From assembly GCA_964645045.1 (NCBI GenBank), contig CAZXYZ010000030.1, forward strand, positions 1 to 64,000: a stretch of DNA of 64,000 nucleotides, given 5' to 3'. The notes beneath the pieces were generated by a model, which saw only the letters and a program-made list of their open reading frames with translations, was not told the DNA's origin and made no database searches. The position numbers and the translations under genes are program-made. Shown in pieces: positions 28,401 to 35,493 of this stretch. Numbering within the stretch: the first letter of the stretch is position 1; the number at the start of each line of letters is the position of its first letter. The DNA is from Anammoximicrobium sp964645045. GTDB taxonomy: Bacteria; Planctomycetota; Planctomycetia; Pirellulales; Pirellulaceae.

Positions 28401-29706
28401 CACGTTCAACAGCCTCACGGAAGGCGCCTCCGTAAACCTCAACGGAACGCCGATGGCGATTACGTACCTTGGCGGCGACGGCAACGACGTCGAGCTGATC
28501 GCCGATACTCCGCCCATCGCCGATGCCGGCGGGCCGTATGTGGTTGCGGAAGGCTCGTCGACCCAACTCGATGCGCGCGGCACGTCGGACAACGAGCCGT
28601 CAAACACGGCCCTGACCTACGAATGGGATCTCGACTTCGACGGCGTGACGTTCGACGGCGACGCGGCGGGAATGCAGCCCACGGTCAGCTTCCCCGACAA
28701 CTTCGCGCCCCGCACGATTGCCGTCCGGGTCACGGACAACGGCGGCCTCTCCGATTTGGCAACCACGACGCTTGAAGTCCTGAACGTGGCGCCCGATATC
28801 ACCGGGCTGAGCAGCAGCGCACCGATGTGTTCCGGCGTTGCGGAAGGCCAAGCCGTAACCGTTACCGCCGCATTCTCCGACCCGGGTACGCTGGATACGC
28901 ATTCAGCGGTCATCGAATGGGGCGACGGCGCGACGGGGAATGTCTTGCTGAACGCCGGCCAAACCACGTTGACGGCCGGTCATGCTTACAGTCCGGGAGG
29001 TCTCTACACCGTTACCGTCACACTGACCGATAACGACGGCGGCACCACCTCGCAGTCGGCGTTAACGGCCGTCGTCGGAGCGGGAGTCGTCAACCGTGTC
29101 TTGTACGTCGTCGGGACGCCGGGCGATGACCAAGTGCATCTGCAGACGCACGGGCAGGGGCAGCTTCGAGTGCATGCGGACTTCTTCCCGGAAGCGGCTC
29201 ATCGCTCGTACTCGACGCAAGCGTTGGACCAGATCATCGTCTATCTGTGCGGCGGCGATGACCACCTGACCACGGCGGGAAACGTCAACCTTCCGACATA
29301 CATCCACGGTGGTGACGGGAATGATCTCATCCACTGGGCGGGAGGCCCGGCCGTCGCGGTAGGAGGCGCGGGGAATGATGACCTCCAAGGAGGTCTCGGG
29401 CAAAACATCCTCATTGGCGGCGCCGGCTCGGATACGTTGCGAGCAGGGCGGAACGGGGATGTGTTGATCGACGCTTCGACACAACTCGACCACAACGCTC
29501 AAGCCCTCTTCGCGCTGCTGGCCGAGTGGAACTCGGACGGGCCGCGGGAGGACCGGGCCAGTGCGTTGGCCGCGGCACTGGAGATCGACGATCTGGGAGA
29601 TGAACGGGATACGCTTTACGGCGGTGCGGGGCACGATCTGTTCTTCGCCGAACTGGAGGACATACTGCAGGGCAGGGAGGACGGGGACCGAATTGTCGCG
29701 AGGTAG
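22486..29706 (+). CDS. 2,406-residue LEPR-XLL surface protein: beta-helix, haemagglutinin-like repeats, PKD and RTX
   Basis: Start fixed by AGGAGGAG just upstream of the ATG at 22486. Residues 24-33 (EFLEERRLLT) are the LEPR-XLL motif. Residues 37-510 form a right-handed parallel beta-helix with repeated GN.IGTD.(T/S)G rungs. About 560-940 is a beta-rich linker. About 948-1805 is a Gly-rich array of 45-50-residue filamentous-haemagglutinin-like repeats (GTVTV.GTGG...N.GV.V, I.S.GGD..V.GTGGG) in two blocks separated near 1270-1400. Two PKD domains follow (about 2008-2100 and 2110-2200). The C-terminus has RTX calcium-binding nonapeptides (GGDGNDLI, GGAGNDDL, GGAGSDTL) and the planctomycete ending LFALLAEWNSD...DTLYGGAGHDLFF. 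Exported, probably a calcium-stabilised surface fibre. No enzymatic site is seen. Confidence 0.9.
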   Translation: MIFRPTARHRFQRRRHTRFEPRFEFLEERRLLTSYLVTGVNDSGAGSLRQAILDANAAAGPDEIVFAIPGTGPHTIQPLSALPEVIDGVTIDGYTQPGAAVNTLDAGTNAVLQIELDGSLAGDDVSGLVFRNASSVVRGLAVNRFDGAGVAVWDVYDGGHSVIEGNFLGTDITGRLPRGNRSDGIRLEAVWVGSAAVGGADPAARNIISASTGENYMGQNGSAGNGVYTAQAANVVIAGNLIGTDSTGTQSLGNAADGIKVTFSDNTRIGGTGSGEGNLISGNAAYGVELAVLHGTVVQGNQIGTDVSGSQALANGAGMLIAHSSTTVIGGASAGAGNLISGNSGVGIGLSLATDSIVQGNRIGTDRNGMHPLANGAGIAVSDASSRNLIGGSIAEAANLISANSSHGILLNGSGVTGNRIQGNRIGTDATGNGGLGNGVTGIAIIAGASGNLVGGTDTGSGNLIAYNQQSGVGVFWEGTANAILGNSIRDNNALGISFSGDWPTPNDPLDADTGPNGLQNFPLLSGATATEVSGSLNSLPNSRFRLEFFANATADPSGYGEGGRLAGAFEVTTDGAGNADFTAPLAALLPGEEFISAPATRLEWAGAVWTPTDTSEFSPVISVASVKLDSSGNLRVTDAKLGGRDDSLTLSRVTFDAVPYVRVHDPNQLLGAGEGCRQIDPHTVDTPLSAITGEILIDTLGGDDRLTIDFAGGNLIPPGGIHFAGGSGGSDSLALAGGSTIGVAHAFTNPSDGSITLSGVLAGTIHYTGLEPISDNLDATDREFTFLGGTEQIVIAAGATLPNRIDSTLGEWVEFTNPTGSLKINAGSGDDLITVSSLHAAFDASLTINGDAGHDTVNLNADISFAADEDLDVNLSDDATSGDVDSINVGAGVNLATAGTGTIELRASQKIALAGGSSLATEDGSLVVAANQQAAAANGTFVGLMIDDASITTAGGNIELRGRGGDTGNGNYGVAIHSASVQAGGAGTVTVVGSGGASSGNSNYGVDVYGGGLVTSSGGDVQVTGTGSGAGGGGIGVLVRYGGRIGAGGPGKVTVTGTGSLASGDGNSGVWVNGTGATISSSGGDVLVAGIGRGSGTSQNSRGVQVQAGGLVTAGGTGTVTVEGRGGVGEGNQNYGVYLVGSESTVSAVTSAAGNVHIGGTGGGAGASNLNTGVLVGVGGRIDAGGGGTVTVDGTGGSGWGTGNAGVRVGGVGALITANGGDISVTGTGGGGASPLGIQVTSDGSIAGATAGPTVSLTADSIDLASAVSIQAGPNVVALRPKTPGTLINLGSTTNVTAGTLELSDAELDRITASTIQVGAATDPLIVSAPISLAGGISLSAIATSIAFATATADLSTQESGAITLSATRSISLASGSSITAADGDVTLLANRGTTPASGNFVGIDINSAVIEVSGEGRLELRGRGGDDATSSQFGIQVRGTGQILGGIGSVVVEGTGGAGAANSNTGVYLNTTGLAISSTAGDISVAGTGGGSGASAGNLGIRSLGRVIAGGTGTVTLNGAGGTGLGNGNHGILLTGSSALVSSNGGVVVVIGTGGGAGASGANHGVFLTNGGQIVGGGMGPVDVTGTAGRGSGNESTGVFLRDSGSAILTSGGDVTVVGMGGGEGTSNAGRGVFAYGGGQIRAAGNGSVSVTGVGGATSGLGNDGVWLVYGGSLISSENGDVSVTGVGGSEGGSGGGYGVCVNLGALVAAGGTGSLSVTGTGAQGNGANSHGVFVADIGLGFASTDGDIVVQATAGTGPNSSALRLTPSQGISTSGRGNVHVTADSMVFVGGIDAGGNLVSLAPASAGTTINLGGSDAVGILGLTDAELDRITAGTLRVGGDGSGAITVTADVTRPASTDLELVSGSDVILSGGQVDTGGGTLLLDSGVSPAAVQPGKPGTDVIAGTLSFGGDLEIKVNGTVVDTQYTQLKVAGIVDLTGAELKISGTYTPVTADRLLIVNNDGGDAVIGTFNSLTEGASVNLNGTPMAITYLGGDGNDVELIADTPPIADAGGPYVVAEGSSTQLDARGTSDNEPSNTALTYEWDLDFDGVTFDGDAAGMQPTVSFPDNFAPRTIAVRVTDNGGLSDLATTTLEVLNVAPDITGLSSSAPMCSGVAEGQAVTVTAAFSDPGTLDTHSAVIEWGDGATGNVLLNAGQTTLTAGHAYSPGGLYTVTVTLTDNDGGTTSQSALTAVVGAGVVNRVLYVVGTPGDDQVHLQTHGQGQLRVHADFFPEAAHRSYSTQALDQIIVYLCGGDDHLTTAGNVNLPTYIHGGDGNDLIHWAGGPAVAVGGAGNDDLQGGLGQNILIGGAGSDTLRAGRNGDVLIDASTQLDHNAQALFALLAEWNSDGPREDRASALAAALEIDDLGDERDTLYGGAGHDLFFAELEDILQGREDGDRIVAR

Positions 29707-29729
29707 CCGTCCGGAGGTGCTTCCGGGCC

Positions 29730-29802
29730 ATCAGCCCTGGGCGCTAGCCCGCGGTTTCCCCAGCCAGACGTGAAAACCGTGGGGTAGCGCCCAGCGACTG
29801 AT
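29730..29802. terminator. Long palindrome between convergent genes
   Basis: ATCAGCCCTGGGCGCTAGCC and GGTAGCGCCCAGCGACTGAT are imperfect inverted arms, with GCGGTTTTC-type arms inside. It lies 24 bases past the 2,406-residue gene and 59 bases before the end of the convergent gene, well placed to stop transcription from both sides. It may equally be a dispersed intergenic repeat. Confidence 0.55.
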
Positions 29803-29860
29803 CCGGTTGGACGAGGAAGTCATTTCGTGTGTGTTGCTAGAAGTCAACGAAGAACCTGGT

Positions 29861-30439
29861 TCATCGACCCGTCCCCAGCCCCGTTCGATCACCCACGATC
29901 ACGCGAAGTACGTCCTCGCCGGGCCCCATGTCGATGTCGAGCAGGAACCGGTCATAGGGCAGACGAATCTCGACCACGTCGTCCCCCGCGCCGGCGTCGA
30001 TCTGAATCCGGCCCACAAGGTCCGGGTCGGGAGGATCGACCGCCGGGTCGCCCACCGCCGGATCGGCCACGGTCACGTCCAGCCGATCATCGCCCGATCC
30101 AAGGGCGATCGCCAGGTGCGGGAACGTCGCGCCGACGTTGACATCCACGGAATCGCGGCCGCTCGCCGTTCGGATCTGCAGGTTTTCGACCCCGCGGAAT
30201 GCGCCGAAGTCCCGGCCGTCAACGACCACTCGGATTTCGTCGGCCCTCGCGTGGACCTGGATCTCGTTGTCGCCCCGGTCCCCTTCGACGAGCAACGTGT
30301 GGAACTCGGGAAGGTAGCTCACGGAAGAGAGGCACCAGCGGTTTTCCAGGCCCTCGATCGCGAGTTTGGTACGGCGAAGGCGACGCACCGATTTTCGATC
30401 CCCATGCCGGCCGAACAGATGTTGAAACAAACTTGCCAT
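29861..30439 (-). CDS. Small LEPR-XLL secreted protein with calcium-binding-like repeats
   Basis: 192 residues from the ATG at 30439. The ATG at 30445 (adding MS) is possible, but GGGAG is only one base from it and seven bases from 30439. The N-terminus is basic and carries LAIEGLENRWCLS, a LEPR-XLL variant. The rest is Asp-rich beta sequence with degenerate RTX-like phrases: EGDRGDNEIQVHA, LGSGDDRLDV, DAGAGDDVVEIRL, DMGPGEDVLRVIVGD. Such phrases occur at the blade edges of planctomycete RTX proteins, and here they are the whole protein. A fragment of a second copy lies at 22196-22284. Probably a small secreted or wall-bound calcium-binding protein; role unknown. Confidence 0.75.
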   Translation of the reverse strand: MASLFQHLFGRHGDRKSVRRLRRTKLAIEGLENRWCLSSVSYLPEFHTLLVEGDRGDNEIQVHARADEIRVVVDGRDFGAFRGVENLQIRTASGRDSVDVNVGATFPHLAIALGSGDDRLDVTVADPAVGDPAVDPPDPDLVGRIQIDAGAGDDVVEIRLPYDRFLLDIDMGPGEDVLRVIVGDRTGLGTGR

Positions 30440-30627
30440 GCTCATTCTCCCTCAGAAAAAATGAATCGAACTCCGCTTGCCCCAGCCGGCTTCCTACGAA
30501 CCAAGTGAGACGGAACAGGTCCACGTGCCGCTGAGAAGAAATGCCGCACGGGCGGCGAAACGCAATGAGGAGGCCGGCGCGACCGCCGGTCAGCGGGCGT
30601 CGCCGAGGAGGTCGGCTGTGAGGAGCG

Positions 30628-31011
30628 TCAGTCGCCGACGGGCAGCGAGTCGAACTCCTGGCAGGCGGCGATCACGTAGCGCGAACCCTTCGGAAACGGG
30701 ACGTTCCGCAGGAAGTCTTCCACGCTCTCGTATCCTCCGTCGCCGACGACTTCGATTTGGATCGACTCACCCGCTCGTTCAGCCCGATCGAACGAATACC
30801 ACGGGTACAGCACCCAGTGCTCGACGTAGCGCGAGCCGGCAACGTCTCGGTACACTCGACCGACCTCGGTGTCCCCGTCGAACATTACCAGTTTGCACTT
30901 GTCTGGATCGACCGGACATTGGCCGCGGGCGGATGGCGACAGCGCGGCGAGGCCGATGGCGATCAGCCCCGCGAACAGGACCACGGAACAGACGATCGAA
31001 CGACGACCCAT
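30628..31011 (-). CDS. Small secreted protein of unknown function
   Basis: 127 residues from the ATG at 31011, preceded by AAGGAGAT at six bases. This start gives a clear signal peptide: MGRRS, the hydrophobic VCSVVLFAGLIAIGLAALS, and a likely cut after PSARGQ. The frame is open upstream to 31236, but those codons run through a palindrome and a promoter-like motif. The mature part is acidic and aromatic (EHWVLYPWYSFDRAERAG, VEDFLRNVPFPKGSRYVIAA) with three cysteines (CPVDPDKC and IAACQE). I recognise no family. It lies downstream of the small LEPR-XLL gene's start region but has its own upstream motif. Confidence 0.7.
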   Translation of the reverse strand: MGRRSIVCSVVLFAGLIAIGLAALSPSARGQCPVDPDKCKLVMFDGDTEVGRVYRDVAGSRYVEHWVLYPWYSFDRAERAGESIQIEVVGDGGYESVEDFLRNVPFPKGSRYVIAACQEFDSLPVGD

Positions 31012-31072
31012 GGGAAATCTCCTTGAAGCGGTGTGGTGTTGGAAAAAACTGCAGGCCGAACCGAGATGTAGC

Positions 31073-31097
31073 CCGGAACGAGCCTGCGAAGTTCCGG
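31073..31097. repeat. Short CCGGAAC hairpin repeat
   Basis: CCGGAAC and GTTCCGG form a 7-bp stem around an 11-base loop within GTAGCCCGGAACGAGC. It lies in the leader of the small secreted protein gene. I recall TAGCCCGGAACGAGC(T)TGCGAAGTTCCGGC as a repeat type in related genomes. Confidence 0.5.
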
Positions 31098-31122
31098 CAT
31101 GATTTTTATTGGCATGGCCACA

Positions 31123-31168
31123 GTGGCCGCCTGGGATGAAATGCCGCGAGGCCCGCAGATCGTTACAG
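31123..31168 (-). promoter_or_regulatory. ECF-type promoter-like motif, copy 2
   Basis: CTGTAAC (31168-31162 on the minus strand), 15 bases, CGGCATT (31146-31140), with GGCCT between and GGCGGCCAC just after. This matches the motif at 22083-22127 box for box. It lies about 150 bases upstream of the secreted protein start at 31011. Confidence 0.5.
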
Positions 31169-31218
31169 TGCGAAAAGGTTTTTTGTCGTACCGCAGTCGT
31201 CAAACCCGCCAGCCGCCG

Positions 31219-31360
31219 GCGCGGGGCCAATGCCACTTACTTTGGGACCATTGGGGGTATTCTTGTTAGCGGAGCGGCGCAAGCCGCCCGGTTTTCCGAC
31301 CGCAATACCGGACGGCTCGCGCCGTACCGCTACAAAGTAAGCGGCATGGGGCGCGGGGCC
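31219..31360. repeat. Nested double palindrome
   Basis: Outer arms ATGCCACTTACTTTG (about 31230) and CAAAGTAAGCGGCAT (31333-31347) enclose inner arms AGCGGAGCGGCGCAAGCCGC (31268) and GCGGT...ACCGGACGGCTCGCGCCG (31307). Both pairs are clear inverted repeats. It lies past the 3' end of the sigma factor gene and could end its transcript. Confidence 0.75.
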
Positions 31361-31434
31361 CCAGGGCACGTCGCCAGCCGCGCAATTTGAAAGCTTGCGC
31401 GTCGCGTTGACAGAGCGATTGTTGACCGCGGCCG

Positions 31435-32013
31435 TTACAACCAGTCATCCAGCACGCCCGCGGCGACCAGGCGTTGCCGCAGGCGGGTCATACGGACGCG
31501 GACGTTGACCGGGGTCATGCCGAGTTGCTCGGCGATCTCCGGAGCGGCGAAGCCTTGCAGACGCAAGTCGACGATCCGTTGCTCGACGGTATCGAGGTGG
31601 CGGCAGACGTGTTCGACCGTGTCGCGGAATTGGGCCTCGGCGGCCGGGTCCTGCCGGGGCGAACTGAGCGACGTGAGGAGCAGCGCCAGGTGGGAAGCGT
31701 CCTGCGGCCCGCCGCTGAGCCGGTCCTGACGCCGCAGGTGCCGCCACTGGCGGGCGATCTTGCGGCGGACCATGGTTAAGGCCAAGGCGATCAACTTGTC
31801 GGGAGTTGAAATGTCGAAGCGGTCCTCACGGAGTCCGAGCATCAGGCTGCGATGGACCGATTGCAGCAGGTCTTGCGAATCCAGGTACGGGCGCAAGGCC
31901 GGCCCAAGGTGGACGCGGGCCACGAGGCGGACCTTTTTCTCGTACTGCTCGGCCAGGCAGTGAAGCGCCTCGCGGTCGCCCGTGCGGGCGCGGCTCAGAA
32001 GCGTGCGGTACTG
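31435..32013 (-). CDS. ECF sigma-70-family RNA polymerase sigma factor, 5' truncated
   Basis: 192 codons match a planctomycete ECF sigma factor. Region 2 is RARTGDREALHCLAEQYEKK ... ALRPYLDSQDLLQSVHRSLM, with the DLLQ(S/E) core; the linker is LIALALTMVRRKIARQWRHL; region 4 is EQRIVDLRLQGFAAPEIAEQ, LGMTPVNVRVRMTRLRQRL, a clear helix-turn-helix. Similarity starts at about 32013, roughly a dozen residues after the normal start. Upstream codons in the same frame (to 32541) are only the antisense of the WD40 gene. The native start and promoter are therefore missing, and it may not be expressed. When intact, such factors direct RNA polymerase to specific promoters. Confidence 0.75.
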   Translation of the reverse strand, partial: QYRTLLSRARTGDREALHCLAEQYEKKVRLVARVHLGPALRPYLDSQDLLQSVHRSLMLGLREDRFDISTPDKLIALALTMVRRKIARQWRHLRRQDRLSGGPQDASHLALLLTSLSSPRQDPAAEAQFRDTVEHVCRHLDTVEQRIVDLRLQGFAAPEIAEQLGMTPVNVRVRMTRLRQRLVAAGVLDDWL

Positions 32014-33244
32014 CCCCGGCGGCCACTGGCTGGCGTCGGCGGGCGCGGACGGGACCGTGCGCTTGTGGGACGTCGCATCCGGCGCTCCCCGCGAGCCGCT
32101 TCGCGGCCATGAGGCGACGATCAACTTCCTGGCCTTCAACCACGACGGAAAACTCCTCGCGACCGCCGGTGCCGATCGGACCGCGCGCGTCTGGGACGTG
32201 GCGACGGGCGAGATGCTCCACGTCTTGCGCGGCCACCAGGCGGCGGTGAACAACGTCTGCTTCAGCGCGACGGGCCGCCGTCTGGCGACGTCCGGCAACG
32301 ACTGGACGGTCAAACTGTGGGACGCCGAGAGCGGCGAGGAGGCGCTCACGCTGCAATCCGACGACCAGTCTCGCGGTCTGGCGTTCAGCCCCGATGGCCG
32401 ACGGCTGGTGGCGGCCCGCGGAGTGAAACTGAGTTTCTGGGACACGGACCCGCCCTGGACGACGCCCGGAACGGTCCGCGCCTTTGACGACGCCAACCGC
32501 GCCTGGCACGAGCGCGAGGCGAAGAAATCCGAAGCCGACAAACAGTTTTTTGCTGCCGCGTTTCACGTCGGCCGCCTCATCCAACAGCAACCGGATCACC
32601 TGCCGCATTACCGCCGCCGTGGACACGTCTGGGCCGAACTCGGCGAATGGGACCGGGCGCAGGCCGATTTCGCCGTCGCCCTGGAGCAGCACCCGAACGA
32701 TGCCCTGGTCTATTCGGCCTACATGAAACTCGCGCAAGGCTGCACCGACGAGTATCGGGATTCCTGCCGGCACCTCCTGGACGCGATCGACGACTTGACC
32801 AGCGCGCGAGCCGTCAACAATTATGCCTGGCACAACGTGTTGGTTCCCGTGCCGGACGCCGAAACGGCGCGGCTGGTGGCCCTTTCGGAGCGGGCGGTCT
32901 GTTGCGCGGCCACCGCAACCGACCGCAACGCGCACGTCAGCACGCTCGCGGCCGCCTTGTACCGCGCAGGCCGCTTCGAAGAGTCCCGCCAGTGGTTCGA
33001 GAAGTCCGTCGCCCAGCACGGCGCCGGCGGATATCTCGAAGACCGGCTGTTCCTGGCCATGACCGAACAGCGGCTGGGGAATGCGGCCCAGGCCCGCCAC
33101 TGGCTGGAACAGGCCGAGTCGTTTCTGGCGGACCCGCCTGACAAGTATCCCAACGACGTGCCCGTCTTCTCGCCCTGGTACGTCCGCATCGGCTGGCAGA
33201 CGCTCCATCGCGAAGCCAAATCTTTAGCCTGGACGACGCACTAG
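31982..33244 (+). CDS. WD40/TPR repeat protein, 5' truncated
   Basis: 420 codons from a GTG at 31982. Family-like sequence starts at 32000 with SVRYCPGGHWLASAGADGTV, the beginning of a WD40 blade. Four blades fill residues 7-158 (SAGADGTVRLWDVASG, TAGADRTARVWDVATG, TSGNDWTVKLWDAESG, then a weaker one ending KLSFWD). TPR helices fill 175-395 (PHYRRRGHVWAELGEWDRAQ, HVSTLAAALYRAGRFEESRQ, LAMTEQRLGNAAQARHWLEQ). In planctomycetes this layout is normally the C-terminal half of a membrane kinase or sigma-associated protein with seven or more blades, so the N-terminal part is missing. No Shine-Dalgarno suits the GTG. Its start is coincident with the broken start of the divergent sigma factor. Confidence 0.75.
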   Translation: MRARLRSVRYCPGGHWLASAGADGTVRLWDVASGAPREPLRGHEATINFLAFNHDGKLLATAGADRTARVWDVATGEMLHVLRGHQAAVNNVCFSATGRRLATSGNDWTVKLWDAESGEEALTLQSDDQSRGLAFSPDGRRLVAARGVKLSFWDTDPPWTTPGTVRAFDDANRAWHEREAKKSEADKQFFAAAFHVGRLIQQQPDHLPHYRRRGHVWAELGEWDRAQADFAVALEQHPNDALVYSAYMKLAQGCTDEYRDSCRHLLDAIDDLTSARAVNNYAWHNVLVPVPDAETARLVALSERAVCCAATATDRNAHVSTLAAALYRAGRFEESRQWFEKSVAQHGAGGYLEDRLFLAMTEQRLGNAAQARHWLEQAESFLADPPDKYPNDVPVFSPWYVRIGWQTLHREAKSLAWTTH

Positions 33245-33414
33245 TCTTTCTCGTTCTGGACCAACTCGCCCAAGGCAGCGTCTGGAAGTCCCTCGTCAGC
33301 TTTCCTCGGCCATGCGTGCAACGGCGTCCGCGTTTCGGTTCGCCCCCGGTCGCTTTCTAGCTGGTTGGTGGTTCGCTGCCAGGACTCTCTCGCGGCCCGT
33401 GGCTGGCGGAGCCG

Positions 33415-33837
33415 GTGGGGCGACTGAACCCAACAGCTCTCCAAACGCGACCGTTTGCGCTGTCGTACCTGCCGCTGGATAGAATTCACGGTCCCCCGGA
33501 AGGGTGTAAGGGAGAAGGCGAAGAGGGAAAGCGCTTCCGGGTCTTGCTCGAGCCATTGAGCAAGAAGGAGTTGGTTGGGGTACTGAAGTGGCCGTTTTGC
33601 GTGGGCGAAGCGGAGAAGCTGGTGCTGGAGATATTGCAACAGGAGTTATCCAACGACGAAGACGTGCCGAAGAAGGTCAAACGCCCGATCGCGTTCGGCG
33701 GCGACCTGGGGACATTTATCGAGCAGGCCGAGTCGTTGGGCATTAAAAACCACAAGACCCCTGCCCACCGCCCTCGCCTCGAAGATGTGAAGAAGGAACT
33801 CGCTGCTCTCCAGCGAGCCTCGGAGTCGAAACCATGA
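33415..33837 (+). CDS. C-terminal domain of a WD40-type protein, probably a remnant
   Basis: The frame gives 140 residues. Only the part from about residue 27 looks coding: ELVGVLKWPFCVGEAEKLVL, GGDLGTFIEQAESLGI, then a Lys/Arg/Glu-rich end HRPRLEDVKKELAALQRA. The phrase L..LLKWP.CVGEA...VL..L followed by F.EQA..LG is one I associate with the extreme C-terminus of planctomycete WD40 repeat proteins. No start codon with a Shine-Dalgarno is present, and the preceding 170 bases have stops in each frame between coding-like scraps. Most likely the last exon-like piece of a larger lost gene, possibly once joined to the WD40 gene just upstream. Confidence 0.45.
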   Translation: MGRLNPTALQTRPFALSYLPLDRIHGPPEGCKGEGEEGKRFRVLLEPLSKKELVGVLKWPFCVGEAEKLVLEILQQELSNDEDVPKKVKRPIAFGGDLGTFIEQAESLGIKNHKTPAHRPRLEDVKKELAALQRASESKP

Positions 33838-34215
33838 GGCCGCGAGATCCGACCAATAAAGCTCAGCGGCGCACCAGCCGGGCGCTTGAACGACATCTGT
33901 TTGGCCGGTGGGAACCGACCCTACTCAGGCTGCACTCTTGCCGCGGGTCTGTGCTTCATTACTATAGTTGGGGCCTGCCAGTGGACACGATGGCTACGAT
34001 CAGATGGACCGTTGAAGGCTGGGAGAATCGGCTATTTCCGTGAGAAACCCGATGCCCTGGCGATTGTTCCTGCCCACCCATCCTCACTCCGAGTACGCTG
34101 GTTTGCTGGCCAGAGAATTGATGCGGCATTTCATTGATCCGGCAGCCACGGGCAGCTTGCGCGTCCCGGTCTACCACGCCGCCGTAACTGGCCACGCGCG
34201 CGAGCACACACAGCA
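33838..34215. other. Gap without recognisable genes
   Basis: Open frames here are short and show no family motif, signal peptide or Shine-Dalgarno. No repeat of the families found elsewhere in the window was recognised. Confidence 0.6.
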
Positions 34216-34916
34216 TCAGTTGATCTCCGGCAATTTCGCCACGGCATCCGGGCCGTTGTAGAGTTGCAGGAGGATGTGGGAGGGTGGGCGCCGAAGAGGT
34301 GGAGCGTGTTGGTGGTGACTCGCGTCTTGCCGGGCAATGGATGCGGGCAACCGGTGTTGGCGTTGGGTTCGGAGCACGGGGAGTTGGAAGAAGAGACGGC
34401 GACACGGATGCGGTGGCGTTCGTGGGAAATCATCGAGGTGCTCCAGGGGTCCACGGGCAAATCGTAGATGCAGTCAGGGACCAGCAGTTCGCGCTGCTCC
34501 AGGCTCTTGTGCAGCGAGGCACGCTGGATGCCGTCGGTGACCACGAACGATTTGCCGTGGGGAAACACGTCGTAGAGTTTCACCCTGAAATCTGTGTCGG
34601 GGCAGTCGGACGAAATCCACAGACGGGCCGTGATGCGGCCGGTGATTTCGAGGGGCTCGGTAAGCGGCTCGGTCGCGAACAGCAACACGTCGCGCCGCGA
34701 TTCGACCGGGCGCTGGTCCATCGGCCCCTTGGCGATCGTCAGGTTCTGGCCGCCGAGCATGCGGACGGGGTCTTGCGGATCGTAGGCGTAGGTCAGCTTA
34801 CCTTCGCCTGTGGGTTTGGCGGGGCGGAGCGTATGGTCGGCGTGGAAATCGAACGGCGTGACGCGGGCCGGCGGCGGCCAAGTACTTCCAAAGATCAGCC
34901 ACCCATACACACTGGA
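34216..34916 (-). pseudogene. C-terminal half of a CocE/NonD-family hydrolase, frameshifted
   Basis: The minus strand carries the PepX_C jelly-roll domain of X-Pro dipeptidyl-peptidase/CocE hydrolases: LTYAYDPQDPVRMLGGQNLT, AKGPMDQRPVESRRDVLLFA, TARLWISSDCPDTDFRVKLY, DVFPHGKSFVVTDGIQRASL, HRIRVAVSSSNSPCSEPNAN. The alpha/beta-hydrolase half with its Ser-Asp-His triad is absent. Near 34288 the frame slips by one base: the other frame reads PHILLQLYNGPDAVAKLPEI and ends at a TGA at 34216-34218, which is the true C-terminus. Beyond 34916 the sequence no longer fits. Two lesions, a missing 5' half and a frameshift, make it a pseudogene. Confidence 0.8.
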
Positions 34917-35035
34917 CGACCAGTCCCGTTCGCCACCGGACAGATTGGTTGTTCGCGCTCGCCACGGCGGCACACTGCCCTCATGTCCGCGCCGAGCTTT
35001 GATCCTGAAACGAGCGTTTGGGACCGTCTTGCCTG

Positions 35036-35118
35036 GCGGCGGCCACGCGGGCCATGCCCGCCGCAAAAGATACGCGAAAGCGTGAACTCCAGCAAATCTA
35101 GCATCTTTACAGGGGTGG
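35036..35118. mobile_element. MITE-like element, decayed third copy
   Basis: The right end GCATCTTTACAGGGGTGG (35101-35118) keeps 17 of 18 bases of the terminal repeat. Before it are GCGTGAACTCCAGC (35079) and GCGGGCCATGCCCGCC (35047), matching the interior of the element in the opposite orientation to the other copies. The left terminus is gone. Confidence 0.7.
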
Positions 35119-35224
35119 CTTGCAGTACCAGCAGCGGTGCCTCCGGACTGATCCGATCCGCCCGGCCCCACGTGTGCCGGTCCAACATGATGTCGCCGAG
35201 CACCAGCACTCGCTCTGGAGCAGA
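35113..35224 (-). pseudogene. hldE: 5' remnant of hldE/rfaE (heptose-7-phosphate kinase domain)
   Basis: The minus strand reads ERVLVLGDIMLDRHTWGRAD then RISPEAPLLVLQAT. This is the signature opening of the ribokinase-like domain of HldE/RfaE (VLVLGD.MLDRY..G...RISPEAPVPVL), an enzyme of ADP-heptose synthesis for lipopolysaccharide. A full protein has 330-480 residues; here only about 35 remain. The sequence stops making sense at ATPVK, which is the terminal repeat of the decayed mobile element, so the break coincides with its end. Confidence 0.75.
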
Positions 35225-35493
35225 CGCGTCCGTCGTTTCTTTCGGCTGCTAGCACCCAACGTTGTTTCGCCCCTTTTTCACGTCGGCGATGAAGTCACTT
35301 TTGGGGTTGCACAGAACGTGACAACAGGAACGGCGGCGTGTCGCGACAATTCACCGGTTGCTAGCTGGCCATTCCGGTTTTTCCGGCAGACTTCGCTCAT
35401 CCTGGGCTGGGCGGTGGGCCGATACATGGGACGCTTATCCATCGAGCGGGCCCGCCGCCGCTCGCAACCTCTCGTTCGAGGAAGTGAAACCTG

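Noticed and set aside
30628..31236. Longer form (202 residues) of the small secreted protein
   Set aside because: The extra 75 codons cross a palindrome and the promoter-like motif; the ATG at 31011 has AAGGAGAT and yields a clean signal peptide.
31435..32541. A 368-residue sigma factor with a long N-terminal extension
   Set aside because: The first 175 codons are the exact antisense of the WD40 blades; family similarity starts only at about 32013.
34131..35255. One 374-residue minus-strand protein
   Set aside because: It is a chance fusion of a CocE-type fragment, a decayed mobile element and an out-of-frame hldE region.
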